Positions 1-11,310 of a stretch of 64,000 nucleotides of DNA are shown here, piece after piece. The notes below the pieces were generated by a model. That model had not been told where the DNA came from, did no database searches, and saw only the letters and a program-made list of their open reading frames with translations. Source of the stretch: Adenophora triphylla var. japonica (taxonomy: Eukaryota; Streptophyta; Magnoliopsida; Asterales; Campanulaceae); the NCBI GenBank assembly GCA_022495995.1, contig JAFEMH010002456.1, forward strand, positions 248,001-312,000. Direction: 5' to 3'. Position numbers and translations under genes: made by a program. Every line of letters starts with the position of its first letter. The stretch's first letter is position 1.

Positions 1-257
1 CATGTTCAATCTACATAGGGCAAATTGCATGTTAGACTCTATTTGTTTAGGGGAAAATATTTTTCGAAAAACGTTTTTCCTATTTTTCGGTGTTTGGTAA
101 GCATCGAAAAAATAAAGAAAATGTTTTCCGGAAAATATTTTCCCACTTTTCTAAGTAAAATGATTTACGGATTTTTCTTAAATAAAACATTTTTTGGAAA
201 ATGGTAACACCCTCACACACACACACACCCTAACTTTTCATACACCCCACGTTACTC

Positions 258-1008
258 CAGTGGCGGATCTACACCAAAATATTTGGTGTTGCTTGTTCTT
301 TACAAAAAAAAAAATGGCGCGAAACTAAAATTCAAAATGTTTACATACTTAAATATAATAGGCTTCAATACGTCAACATTACATAAAATAAACACAATTT
401 ACATTTGACGTTTCCTTGGATTCATCTTTTGAAAATATGTTAAAATCTCATCCTCACTAATTGTCATGAATACATCCCTTTCTACAAAAGTTACCAAACG
501 ATCATTTAACCATTCATCCCCCATCTTAGAGCTCAAATCGCCCTTCACATGCTTCATAGCTGAAAAGACCCGCTCAACACTTTAGCCAATTGATTGCGGA
601 TAGATGATTCACATTCCTCCAAAAAATCATTAGGATACAATTGCGTCATTCTCACCAATTTGTCCTCATCAAAAGAAGCAAATAACGAGGAAGGGCTCAA
701 GCATGCCACACATTGTAATAGTTCAGTGCTTTCCACATTAAACTTTTCATAAAGTTCTTTCAATTACACATCTAAACGAGAGTCTGTTCTTTCTTTTCTT
801 TTTGCTATGTTCTTTTCTTTTTTTTAATTGTGTTGACTTCTTATATTTTTTATTAGCCTAGGTCAACTGGTGAAAATGTTATTGTTTTAGTATTTATTTA
901 TTTATTTATTTTTAAATAAAAAGGTCAAATCGACGACGTTTTGCAAAAAAAAAAAAAAAATTGGGTTGCCTGGGCAACATCAGGCACCACTGTACATCCG
1001 CCCGGGCC
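258..1008 (-). mobile_element. hAT-superfamily remnant in unit A
   Basis: The left end reads CAGTGGCGGATCTACACC. Near 990-1008 the + strand reads TGTACATCCGCCC, approximately its reverse complement, so these are plausible terminal inverted repeats. The minus strand between them encodes the C-terminal part of a TTF-type (ZMYM1-like) hAT transposase. Most of the transposase is missing, so this is an internally deleted, non-autonomous copy. Ends are approximate and no 8-bp target duplication was confirmed. Confidence 0.55.
399..763 (-). pseudogene. hAT transposase C-terminal (dimerisation) fragment, unit A
   Basis: Reading leftward from 763, the peptide contains ELLQCVACLSPSSLFASF, followed after a frame change by VERVFSAMKHVKGDL and GDEWLNDRLVTFVERDVF, ending at a TAA at 399-401. 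The ERxFSxxK block is the hallmark of the hAT C-terminal dimerisation region, and the upstream block is typical of plant TTF-type zinc-finger hAT proteins. The two blocks lie in different frames, so the copy is broken. There is no DDE catalytic core, BED or TTF finger in the window. Inference: a dead transposon tail, not a host gene. Confidence 0.75.
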
Positions 1009-1499
1009 TTGAGAAAGTCAAACCCTTTGTTTGAACAGTGAACACAATTGTAGTTTTTCCTTGCTACCAGTTCTTCCATATCTTTATCTTGAAGATTCTC
1101 AACCTTTGACATGATGGGTCCAAAGTAATACGAACGAACGAGCGTAGAAAATCAAGAATGTCTGTCTATTCTATTCACTCTTTAATGTTCTATTGCACGT
1201 TAGTTAGTGAAGAAAGACTAATGGGATGGATCACTTATATAACATGTTCAATCTACATAGGACAAATTGCATGTTAGACTCTGTTTGTTTAGGGAAAAAT
1301 ATTTTTCGAAAAACGTTTTCCCCATTTTTCGGTGTTTTGTAAGCACCGAACAAATAGAGAAAATGTTTTCCGAAAAATATTTTCCCACTTTTCTAAGTAA
1401 AATGATTTACGAATTTTTCTTAAATAAAACATTTTTCGAAAAATGGTAACACCCTCACACACACACACCTCCTAACTTTTCATACACCCCACGTTACCC

Positions 1500-2250
1500 C
1501 CGTGGCGGATCTACACCAAAACATTTGGTGTTGTCTGTTCATTACTAAAAAAAAATTGGAGCGAAACTAAAATTCAAAATTTTTACATACTTAAATATAA
1601 TAGCTTCAATACGTCAACATTACATAAAATAAACACAATTTACATTTGATGTTTCCTAGGATTCATCTTTTGAAAATAAGTTAAAATCTTATCCTCATTA
1701 ATGGTCATGAATACATCCCTTTCTACAAAAGTTACCAAACGGTCATTTAACCATTCATCCCCCATCTTAGACCTCAAATCGCCCTTCACATGCTTTATAG
1801 CTGAAAAGACCCACTCAACACTTTAGCCAATTGATTCCGGATAAATGATTCATATTCCTCCAAAAAATCATTAGGATACAATTGCGTCATCCTCACCAAT
1901 TTGTCCTCATTAAAAGAAGCAAACAACGACGAAGGACTCAAGCATGCCACACATTGTAATATTTCAGTGATTTCCACATTAAACCTTTCATAAATTTTTT
2001 CAATTGCACATCTAAATGAGAGTCTGTTCTTTCTTTTCTTTTTGCTCTGTTCTTTTCTTTTTTTTTAATTGTGTTGACTTCTTCTATTTTTTATTAGCCT
2101 AGGTCAACTGGTCAAAAGGTTATTGTATTAGTTTTTTTTTTTTTTTTAAAAAAAGGTCAAAACGACGATGTTTTGCAAAAAAAATAAAAATAAATAAAAA
2201 TTGGTTGCCTGGGCAACACCAGGCACCACTGTACATCTGCCCCTGCCTTG
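1500..2250 (-). mobile_element. hAT-superfamily remnant in unit B
   Basis: Duplicate of the remnant at 258-1008, carried along in the tandem duplication. The left end reads CGTGGCGGATCTACACC (one base changed) and the right inverted end is near 2232-2250. It carries the same C-terminal transposase fragment on the minus strand. Boundaries are approximate. Confidence 0.5.
1640..1995 (-). pseudogene. hAT transposase C-terminal fragment, unit B
   Basis: Second copy of the hAT dimerisation fragment. The block ILQCVACLSPSSLFASF precedes, in a shifted frame, VEWVFSAIK and the same downstream GDEWLNDRLVTF-type sequence, ending at a TAA at 1640-1642. Relative to unit A the conserved ERVFSAMK has become EWVFSAIK, so this copy has decayed further. 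Confidence 0.7.
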
Positions 2251-2439
2251 AGAAAGTCAAATCGTTTGTTTGGATAGTGAACACAATTGTAGTTTTCCTT
2301 GCTACCAGTTCTTCCATATCTTCATCTTGAAGATTCATTTAGAGGCATTTACGAAAAACTACTTTAGAAATATGAAAATTACAAAAAAAAAAAAACACAT
2401 AAGTTCGAAATTACAAAAAAAAATTATTTTTTTTAATCA

Positions 2440-2662
2440 ATTTTCAAACAACTGATAATTTCAGCAGTTGTTCAAACAACTGATAATTTCAATTATCACT
2501 TGTTTACAACTGATAACTGAAATTATCAGTTGTTTGAAGCACAAATTACTCTTCAAAGAACTGATAATTTCAGTTATCAGTTGTAATTTGTAAACAACTG
2601 ATAACTGAAATTATCACTTGTTTGAAAAACTGATAACTGAAATTATAAGTTGTTTAACCAAT
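2440..2662. repeat. Array of interleaved palindromes (AACTGATAA / TTATCAGTT)
   Basis: About 220 bp made almost entirely of the word AACTGATAATTTCAG and its reverse complement CTGAAATTATCAGTT, alternating in orientation and joined by TTGTTT or AAACAA linkers. At least seven half-units can be counted. Each adjacent pair can fold into a hairpin with a stem of 20 bp or more. No ORF or known element end was seen. Confidence 0.85.
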
Positions 2663-2806
2663 ACTGATAAAAAAAAAGAAAAAAAAGTTATTTTGTAAAA
2701 AAAGAAAAAAAAAAGTAGTTTTTTTTATAATTTCCCATCTTACATATTTTTTTTTTTGTAAATGCCATCTTTTTAAGTGAGTTTTTTAGTAATAAACCCA
2801 ATCATT

Positions 2807-4993
2807 TACACCCTTAGGCTCTCTACAAATATCATAAGCTTAATCCAAGTATTAACATTTATTACAATGGCAGTTATAAATATATAAGAAATGTAAAAAG
2901 AAGGATGACGAAAAAGGGTGTTCGTGCATAAAGTTGCGCTAGCATTTTCGATCTTCCACCTTTTACCTCTCATAGCAATACCCTGGAATGCACAGATGCC
3001 TCTACAGGCATAGCTTGGACACTGCCATATATCGGCATTCACAAAATCCCCTACCGAAAAATATTTAACGGTGATAATACTATTATTTAATATCTTCGGG
3101 TTATCAATAAATCGTCAACCTAACTTTCCAAGCCATGCTATCATCCTCCACTTATGATTCCACAATGATTGTCGGAAAACAGACGAAAAAAACAAGGCTC
3201 CCACAACAGAGAGAATGCAAAGGCCCTCACGGAGGAAAGAATACAATATAACAAACACCATTACAACAATAATCCTCTTCGGCTATTCAAAAACAAAAAT
3301 GAAAAATTTAAAGATGAAGAACAGAAAATAACTAAATCTGGAAGAGATTCAGTGAGAGATCTCTATCTAAATCTAAATCTAAATTTAAATTTGGATTAAA
3401 AGATGGATTAATTGAAAACACTTACAAAATCTATGGAGATATTTGAGAGAAAGGAGGGAGAGAGACGAGAGAGAATTAATGAATATCTTGACATGCAGTT
3501 TAACATATACTCCTATACCATTTGTTTGGTAAGCAATAATGACCATCCTATTTCATGCATTTCCATGCATTATGATGGTGCAAAAAACATGGAAAGTAAA
3601 TAGGAATCCCAATTCTTTTGTACCGAAAGTATAGTGTTCATAATTCCCTGATTGTGTAATGGGTTCTTTAGCATGTGTAATAGTTGGTTTGTTTCCAGAA
3701 GTGGTCTTCATCTTTGGGTAGATATATTAGGCAGTAAAACAAACATACACTGTAATATACTCCTCAAAATGATTTTTTTCATTTTTTTTGCCATAATTTT
3801 GAGCAATAATTTTAGATTGATTTAATTATCCTATTAAAAAACTAAACCTTGTTATGTATAATATTGTTGATGGTGTATTCATGACAAGTTTTAGATTTCC
3901 ATTAGTATAATTAAATCAACCTAAAATTAGTGTTCAAAACTCCTTCGTAGTAACGCCCAAAAAAAATGGAAAAATCATTTTGGGAAAGATGGAATATGTC
4001 ATGATCTTTTTCGATTAACTTTAAATTTCAAAGTTTGATGGGCATGATTCAGGAATAAGAGGTGGTCACAACGGAACCATCAAAAAGGTCAAATAATTGA
4101 CAATTTTTTGAAAAAGAGAATGTATATATGAACTATACATGTAATCAGTTTCAAAGACAGCATATAGGGTGCAAACTACTCTTCAAATCTGAAGAGTGTA
4201 ACAATATTCTAATCCGAGCTTTTTCCAACTGGTTAAAAGGCACACCGCGTAACCGTAAATCTTCTTTTTATTCATCTTTGAGAAATTTTGATTTTGTCTA
4301 GGGTTTATCTTTTTACGAAGATCTCTTCCTTCTCTTGGGCTCAAAAAGTCAATGAAGTGAAGGTTTTGGTGGATGAAAATATCCTCTCCCTTTTACTCGG
4401 ATTCTCGAATAACATATACACAAGCACCCAAAAGTCAACTATCAACTTATTTGGGGACGGATGACGTACTAACTTTTTATATATTTTGAAAAATTACCAT
4501 TTATAATTTGGGATGCTGAAATTAAAAAAAATGAAAAGGCTAATCATTTTTTTAATAGGTTTTTTTTTTAAAAATCATGCATAGGATCGCTTTATAAAAA
4601 TGAGTTTGGTTCAACTTGCGTGACAATTGTCACTAGGACTTTAGCTCAATAATAGAGTTCTATTGTTGTTGCTCGTTCAACTTTATTTTCATTTTTCTTT
4701 TTCTTATAATTCAGTTATGTTTGTTATCTTGATTCTTTATTTTCTAATTTTAATTTTTAAAGTTTGTATTTACAAAAATTAAATTATGAAAATTGAAGTT
4801 TAATTTTTGATTCTACAGTTATAGTGATAGTTGCGATGTTATAATTTCTATATTTATTATATGTATACAAAAAAAATTGAGAGAATATATTTACTCACTA
4901 TTGTGGTTAAGGGAGAATTTAGACGTGATTTTTTTAGAAAGTGCATTATTCACCTCAACTTCTATTTATATAGTGATTGATAAATAGAATATT
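2807..4993. repeat. Dispersed 2.1-2.2 kb repeat, copy 1
   Basis: Starts with ttacacccttaggctctc and aligns almost continuously with 9961-12090 until gattgataaataga near 4993. It contains a palindromic MITE (3760-3994). It differs from copy 2 mainly at about 4020-4255, where this copy has a 240-bp segment and copy 2 has a truncated Harbinger MITE. No long ORF, LTR or clear inverted terminus was found, so the element class is unknown. Confidence 0.85.
3760..3994. mobile_element. Palindromic Stowaway-like MITE
   Basis: Flanked by TA on both sides. The left half (TTTTAGATTGATTTAATTATCC) is the near reverse complement of the right half (ATAATTAAATCAACCTAAAA), so the whole element can fold back. 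The ends are degenerate relatives of CTCCCTCCGTCCC. The same family occurs at 10902-11142 and 19627-19876. Confidence 0.7.
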
Positions 4994-6404
4994 GATGCTA
5001 CAAAAATTATGCTTACTGTGGATTATTCAGCTGAGTCTAGAAAAAGGTTGTCCATGACATCAAATCTCCGCAGCAATTTGACAAAATAATACACCGTTAG
5101 GGGTGGGGGGTCTTTCCCCCCAAAACCCTCCGGTGTGAGAATCATTATAATGGTCTTTGAAGAAATAAACATTGAATATTTAAAAAGAGAATTTGGGGTT
5201 TTTTGGGGAGGAAGAGAGAGAAATTGGGCACCTGATTGTGTCTGCCCCATTCCTAGGAGAAAGTGTTTCCTTTTATACCTAGGATCATAATGGGCCTTTG
5301 CCCTAAAACCCATTTGCCAAGTTGGGCCGCCACATAGTCCATTTGCACATTTGGCCCATTTCAGCTTATTTGTTGTTTTGCGCATTTATCCGCTTGGGCT
5401 GTCGTAAGCCCATTTCGGCCCATTTGGCCCTTGTATACCATGTTTTTTCATTATCATTTTACTCCCCGATGTTTGATATTTTTCATATATTTGTTATGTC
5501 CATTTTCCCCCTTAGGTCTATCGTATTTTTCGGTGACCATTTTTTATGATCACATCATCAGTAGCCCCCGACTCCTTGCTTGGTTATTTATGAGCGAGCG
5601 AGGAGTAAATAAGATTTTGACCCCTCTGGATTGATCCTCTTGCTTGATCACAATAAAAGTTTTCACGTACCACTTTATATTCCACTCCGATTATTAAACA
5701 GTTCAGGATGTAATCCCATTAGGCAGTTCGAGACGTAGGCCCCCGAGCTAAAAGGTAACGAGTTGCTCTCGATTATCATGTAAGGGATAATGCCATTTGG
5801 TCGAGATAACATATACGTTGGTGTGAATAATTTTCTTTAATTTGAGTTGTAGCCATGTGTTGGCGATATGATTACTCCGGATACGTTTTGCCGAGAATCC
5901 CCCGAGTTGGGAAATGGGTGGTTGCTCCTCGAACTTCATATGAGTGTTGGCAAAGTTTAGTCGATATAAATATTATAAGCTTGAGATTAGCTGGGTCTTC
6001 ATGAAATTTCGCCATTTTGACCTTTTTGTATGAAGTTTGAAGGGAATATTTTTCAATTTTTACAAGTTGACAACCAGCCATATTTTGACGAAATGATGTG
6101 ACTTGTTTTGTTTTTTGAAATTTCTTTTGCTCTTTGATGTCGGTTTGGGCAACATTGTTTTTTAAGATACCAATTTTGTTTTAGCGGGTGCTAAAAACTT
6201 TAGCAAACTTGTGTTTGTCTTGATTGGGTGTGTACCCTTTATTCCCCCTTCGAAGGAGTATGGCTTGTCTTTAGACAGCCTTGCTAAAAATGTGCAATTA
6301 TTTAACAATTTCTCTTGTTTCGTTTGACTCAATGTGCGAGTTGTTTGCAAGGTATCTTGCCTTATTTTTCTTTAGAAAATGTGGCATTTCGCCTAGCCTT
6401 TCTC

Positions 6405-6640
6405 TTTTAAAATGTGGCATTTTGCCAATTTTTTCATTTTAGAAATACGGCATGTCGCCAATTTTTCCGTTTTAGATATGGCATGTCGTCAAACCATTTT
6501 CCGTTTAAAAATGGCATTTCGCCAAACTATTTTTGTTTAAATATGGCATTTCGTCAATTTTTTCGTTTAAAATATGCCATTTCACCAAACTCTTTTTCAT
6601 TAAAATATGGCATTTCGCCAAACCCTTTTTGTTTCTATTT
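6405..6640 (+). repeat. Degenerate 35-bp minisatellite (atggcatttcgcc)
   Basis: Six or more units built around atggcatttcgccaa followed by a T-rich stretch (ttttcgttt or tttttgttt). The open frames here only reflect the repeat and are not treated as genes. Confidence 0.8.
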
Positions 6641-6784
6641 CACTTCTATTCATCTCGCATAGAGATATTACTTGACTTTTTCCAAGCATTCCATTTTATT
6701 TTCATTTCCGTTTTATCTCGCATGGAGATATTATTTGGCATATTCCAAGTTTTCCATTTCCATTTCATCTCGTGTGAAGATTTG

Positions 6785-7315
6785 GCTTGGCATACCGCAT
6801 AATTGCATACCGCATAGTGCTAAACCACATTTTGCTAACCGTATAGTGCTAATCCGCATTTTGCTAACCTGCATTGTGCCAAACTGCAGTGTGCTATACC
6901 GCGTAGTGCTAAATCGCATTTTGCTATACCGCGTAGTGCTAAACTGCATAGTGCTAAACCGCGTTGTGCTAAACCACGTAGTGCTAAACAGCGTAGTGCT
7001 AAACCGCATTGTGCTAAACCGCGTAGTGCTAAACTGCGTAGTGCTAAACCGCGTTGTGTTAACCGCGTGGTGCTAAACCGCATTATGCTAAATCGCGTTT
7101 TTCTAAACCGCATTGCTAAACCACATTTTGCTGAACCGCGTAGTGCTAAACCGAGTTATGCTAAACCGCATTGTGCTAAACCGCGTTGTGCTAAACCGCG
7201 TAGTGCTAAACCGCGTTTTGCTAAACCGCATTGCTAAACCGCATTTTGCTGAACCGCGTATTACTAAACCGCATTTTGCTAAACTGCGTAGTGCTAAACC
7301 GCATTTTGCTAAACG
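6785..7315 (+). repeat. 15-bp minisatellite (gtgctaaaccgcgta)
   Basis: About 35 contiguous units of 14-15 bp with consensus near gtgctaaaccgcgta, variable at positions 13-15. Because 15 is a multiple of 3, both strands stay open for 80-134 codons as pseudo-repetitive peptides (for example RVVLN repeats on + and LALRG repeats on -). These are repeat artefacts, not supported genes. Confidence 0.9.
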
Positions 7316-7336
7316 ACATATGTGCCAAAACCGGCA

Positions 7337-7475
7337 TCTCTCGCCTAGCCTTTAGGCGTGCAACGGCATCGCCTAGCCTTTCGGCTTGCAGCGGCATCGC
7401 CTAGCCTTTCGGCGTGCAGCGGAATCTCGTTGAATCTCACGAGGGGGATGATTGAATCTCACGAGGGAGATGGTG
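7337..7475 (+). repeat. Two short minisatellites (about 27 bp and about 20 bp units)
   Basis: Three copies of a unit containing catcgcctagcctttcggc are followed immediately by copies of gaatctcacgaggggga. They directly abut the 15-bp array, so at least four unrelated tandem repeats lie side by side between 6405 and 7475. Confidence 0.8.
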
Positions 7476-7519
7476 GCCGGGCGTATTCCTCGCATTCCAT
7501 TCTGGTACCTACAGGATAG

Positions 7520-8904
7520 GAGAGGTAGTCATTTGCAAATCCAGTATAATCTTTTCCATTTTATTTGACATATTATGCTCGAATATGAGGAGATAAGTGA
7601 AACACATGTAGATTGTAATTAATGAGGCTATGCTAATTATTCCAAACATATAATAACGACAGATAATTTTTCAATGCTCAACATTTAGCAATTTCAAATA
7701 AATGATGGGTTGATATTGGTGACCCTCAGATTGGGACACTTTTTCCTTTCCACTTGCAATATTAACATGTATTTGCATAGTGCATATTTCCACAATATCA
7801 AGCAATAAGCAACTAAATAGGGAGCATAGAACTCTTATAATTCATCTTATTTGAATACCAACTTATTTTTGTCATAATTTCTTTTTATCCGCTTTGATGT
7901 TGACATGCAATTTGTTACTTTCGCAATTTTCGAATCAAACAAGTAAATCAAGATACAGTTGAAGGTGAAACATTGATATAGAGTAATTTACCGATTAAAG
8001 CATTGTTCGATTTGTTGAATTTTTAGCATCAAGTAATTTCATGTCGCTTTGAATATGTAAATGAGCACGTTCAGATAACATATAAGTATATTATTAGGCG
8101 TAAATCACTATATATTTTCAAGAACTTCTTTCTAATTAGCAGTATATCCCTCGTATACTATTCGCAAGAAACATTTCAATTCTTTTAGGAGGCACCTTTT
8201 CATTTATCATTTAAGGCAAGTAGAGAGCAAGTTTTCTAGTTAACTTCTGCTTACTTTATCAAACAGTTAAATGAGTAAGGAAATCAGGGGAGTACTTATC
8301 TTTACTAAGTAAATGAATCTATCAAGCGTGCTCTTAATAAGATGTTCTGCTTCCGTAATAATTATTTTCATGTCCCATTTACATATTTTAAGGAGCGCAG
8401 TCAACATATTACATGTATCATATAAATAGCTATTAATTTTGTTATATGTCCACATATTTTCATTTATATATCGAGAAGTCACGTATCAATTTTTAATCGT
8501 TTATTTCAATTACTTTTGAGCGTGCTCCAAATCGTTTTTCAAGAAGATAGTAAACATTTGTGCTTTAATCATACCAACACATACTTTTACAGTGATATTC
8601 AGATAGGCATAACAATTATATTTGCAATGTTGATTCCGCTCTATCGATATAAGTAAACAAGTCGTAAATACATTATATCAAATAGTTCCATATTATACGT
8701 TTAGACATCATTTAAAATATATTTATATCATATTTGATGTGTATCTGATCGGCATGTTAATGCATTGTATAAATCGTAAAGGTAAGTATAAATTTCCAAC
8801 TTAGTATGTTTGTGAGACAATAAGGTTATGCCGCTACATTCTATACTTTGATTATTTTAGCATATCCCCTTTCACTGTTCAAGTAAGTGACAATTATTTA
8901 AGCT
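7520..8904. other. AT-rich stretch with no recognised feature
   Basis: No credible coding frame, element terminus or RNA gene was seen. The 71-codon minus-strand frame at 8267-8482 has no recognisable domain and was not accepted. The segment may be the decayed interior of the element suspected to its left. Confidence 0.4.
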
Positions 8905-9270
8905 TTGATTTTAGATAATCATTTCCCTTTTATGAGTGAGCAAGAAGTGTACACCAGCATGGCAATGTACTACATAGGGAGAGTTCAGTATGATTATGGG
9001 TTGCTGGAGGCTTTGATCGAGAGATGGCATCCGGAGACCCATTCATTTCACCTCCCGATTGGTGAGATGACGATCACCCTAGAGGATATTGGCATGATTT
9101 TCGGATTGCCGATTGATGGGGATGTAATTACTGATGCTGACATCCCAGCACTTGTAGACTGGCGGGATGTATGTCAGCAGTTTTTAGGGCCTGTCCCAAA
9201 TCCCGGAGGTATAGATGGGAGTAGTCTAAAGCTACGGTTCGATCTCAAATTCAAATATTGGCAAATCACA
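8905..9270 (+). pseudogene. Plant mobile domain (PMD/MAIN-like) fragment
   Basis: The frame contains LLEALIERWHPETHSFHLP, then GEMTITLEDIGMIFGLPIDG. This W-x-E-T-H-x-F-x-x-P ... EMT-x-TL-x-D-x-x-x-x-x-GLP pattern is diagnostic of the plant mobile domain shared by MAIN/MAIL proteins and several Gypsy and Mutator elements. Only the N-terminal part (about 115 residues) is present. From about 9247 the frame runs into an unrelated AACCGAACC-type repeat, and the rest of the domain is missing. MSEQEVYTSM (from 8932) would be an alternative start. Most likely a transposon-carried or broken copy; no promoter or exon structure was seen. Confidence 0.7.
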
Positions 9271-9960
9271 TGGTTCGGTTTGATTTGTGGTCTGACCATT
9301 CCAGACCAAACCAAATCGAACCGAACCAAACTAAACCACGGTTTGAGACCGGGAGACCGAACTACCAAACCGAACCGCGAGACCAGACCAAACCACATTA
9401 AATTAACTAATCCTAACCCCGTTTTGTATCTTATTTAAGATTTTCGTATATTTATTATTATTTAATGTTAGATCAATAAAAAAACCTATATTACATATAC
9501 TAATTCTAACCCCCGTTTTGTTTCTTATTTAATATTAATTTCATTATTTGTTATCTTCATTGCAACACATTAATAACCAAGTTATCTCAACGATCGAAAT
9601 TATAAAGTGTTTTTCTTCGTTCGATCTCTTTCTTCCTCTAGTCTCTCTCTTCCTGTGACTTAACTCTTAAACACCCACATCTTTCGCTCTTTCTCTGTCC
9701 TTCGTGATCACGGAAAATTTAAACAAATCTGATAATGAATTGCGTTCCAAATCGTGGTTTGAACCATATCTAAACTATGGTTTGAACCACAGTCTGAATC
9801 GCGGTATGAACCATGGTTTGAACCACATAATTAAATCGTGGTTTGAACCAAACCATAACAGTTTGGTTTGGTTTGAATTTTTTCATGGTTTGGTTCGATT
9901 TGAAATTTTCTCAAACCGATAACTAGTGGTTTGGTCCATAAATTCTTCCAAACCGAACCA
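9270..9960. mobile_element. hAT-like MITE or repeat rich in AACCGAACC / GGTTCGGTT
   Basis: Both ends are saturated with inverted motifs. Around 9283-9335, ggttcggtttgatttgtgg is followed by ccaaaccaaatcgaaccg, a strong hairpin. The right end reads ccgaaccaattacaccctta, which resembles common plant hAT-MITE termini (reverse complement TAAGGGTGTAATTGG). Its right end merges with the start of the dispersed repeat at 9961. The left terminus is not clear. Confidence 0.5.
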
Positions 9961-10901
9961 ATTACACCCTTAGGCTCTCTACAAATATAATAAGCTCAAT
10001 CCAAGTATTAACATTTATTACAATGACAGTTATAAATATGTAAGAAATGTATAAAGAAGGATGACAAAAAAAGGTGTTCGTGCATAAAGTTGCACTAGCA
10101 TTCTCGATCTTCCATCTTTTACCTCTCGTATCAATACCCTGGAACGCACAGATGCCTATACATGCGTAGCTTGGACACTGTCATATATCGGCATTCACAA
10201 AATCCCCTGCTGAAAAATATTTAACGGTGAGAATACTATGATTTAAGGTCTATGGGTTAGCAATAAATCGCCAACTAAACTTTTCAAGCCATGCTATCAT
10301 GCTCCACTTATGATTCCACAATGATTGTCGGAAAACAGACAAAAAAAAAACAAGGCTTGCACAACATAGATAATGCAAAGGCTCTCACGAATGAAAGAAA
10401 ACAATATAACAAACACTATTAAAACAATAATCCTCTTCGGTTATTCAAAAACAAAAATGAAAAATTTAAAGATGAAGAACAGAAAATAACCAAATTTGGA
10501 AGATATTTAGTGAGAGATCTCTATCTAAATCTAATCTAAATTTAAATTTGGATTAAAAGATGGATTAATTGAAAACACTTACAAAATCTATGGAGATTTT
10601 TGAGAGAAAGGAGGGATATCTAGAGACGAGAGAGAATTAATGAATATCTTGACATGCAGCCATTTGTTTGGTAAGCAATAATGACCATTCTATTTCATGC
10701 ATTTCCATGCATTATGATGGTGCAAAAAACATGGAAAGTAAATAGGAATCCCAATTCTTTTGTACCGAAAGTATAGTGTTCATAATTCCCTGATTGTGTA
10801 ATGGATTCTTCAGCATGTCTAATAGTTGGTTTGTTTCCAGAAGTGGTCTTCATCTTGAGGTAGATATATTAGGCAGTAAAACAAACACACACTGTAATAT
10901 A

Positions 10902-11142
10902 CTCTCTCTCCGCCCCAAAATGATTTTTCCATTTTTTTTGCTATAATTTTGATCAATAATTTTAGATTGATTTAATTATCCTATTAAAAAACTAAAACTT
11001 GTTATTTATAATATTGTTGATGGTGTATTCATGACAAGTTTTAGATTTCCATTAATATAATTAAATCAACCTAAAATTAGTGTTCAAAATTCCTTCGCAG
11101 TAACGCCAAAAAAATGGAAAAATTATTTTGGGACAGATGGAA
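10902..11142. mobile_element. Palindromic Stowaway-like MITE in repeat copy 2
   Basis: Ortholog of the MITE at 3760-3994, flanked by TA. It was therefore in the 2.1-kb unit before that unit was copied. Its left end ctctctctccgcccc is closer to the family consensus than that of copy 1. Confidence 0.7.
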
Positions 11143-11172
11143 TATGACATGATCTTTTTCGATTAACTTTAA

Positions 11173-11310
11173 GGCTCCGTTTGTTTGCCGTAAAATATTT
11201 TTCGGAAAACGTTTTCTCCATTTTTGGTGTTTGGTAACCGGAAAATGTTTTTCCGCTTTTCGCCGTAAAATGACTTACGAATTTTTCCTAAGAAACATTT
11301 TCCAAAAAAA
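11173..11310 (+). mobile_element. Truncated PIF/Harbinger-type MITE (GGCTCCGTTTGTTT family)
   Basis: Starts GGCTCCGTTTGTTTGCCG after a TAA and continues with the ggaaaatgtttttccg motifs of this family. The expected right inverted terminus is missing and the sequence ends in an A-run. The intact family member is at 54515-54699. Confidence 0.7.

Larger units (their letters stand above)
1..1242. repeat. Tandem duplication unit A (1.24 kb)
   Basis: The unit starts with catgttcaatctacatag, and the same sequence restarts at 1243, giving a period of 1242 bp. By eye the two units are well over 90 percent identical. The unit holds, in order, a Harbinger-MITE-like segment (about 35-207, with GGAAAATGTTTTCC-type motifs and no right terminus), a CA-rich microsatellite at 213-228, and a hAT remnant from 258. 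The window opens at the unit boundary, so more copies may lie upstream. Confidence 0.85.
1243..2337. repeat. Tandem duplication unit B (truncated)
   Basis: Second copy of the unit that begins at base 1. It follows unit A through the same MITE-like segment, CA microsatellite and hAT remnant. The match stops just after tcttgaagattc near 2337, where an unrelated AT-rich segment and the palindrome array begin. Unit A runs on for about 140 bp past the equivalent point. Confidence 0.85.
5018..7520. mobile_element. Probable LTR-element-derived region, boundaries unresolved
   Basis: The region contains a TATA-like tttataccta stretch near 5272, CCCCCGA-rich segments (about 5563-5573 and 5740-5748, 5898-5904) and stacked minisatellites further right. 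This composition resembles the very long LTR or leader of some plant Gypsy-type elements. No matching second LTR, primer-binding site or pol reading frame was found in the window, so the call is tentative. Confidence 0.3.

Noticed and set aside
5023..5385. 120-codon minus-strand frame
   Set aside because: No recognisable domain; composition follows a GGGCC/TTTGCC-rich repeat in probable transposon DNA.
6672..7113. Open frames of 80-134 codons on both strands
   Set aside because: They follow the 15-bp minisatellite, whose length is a multiple of three; the peptides are simple repeats without a start context or domain.
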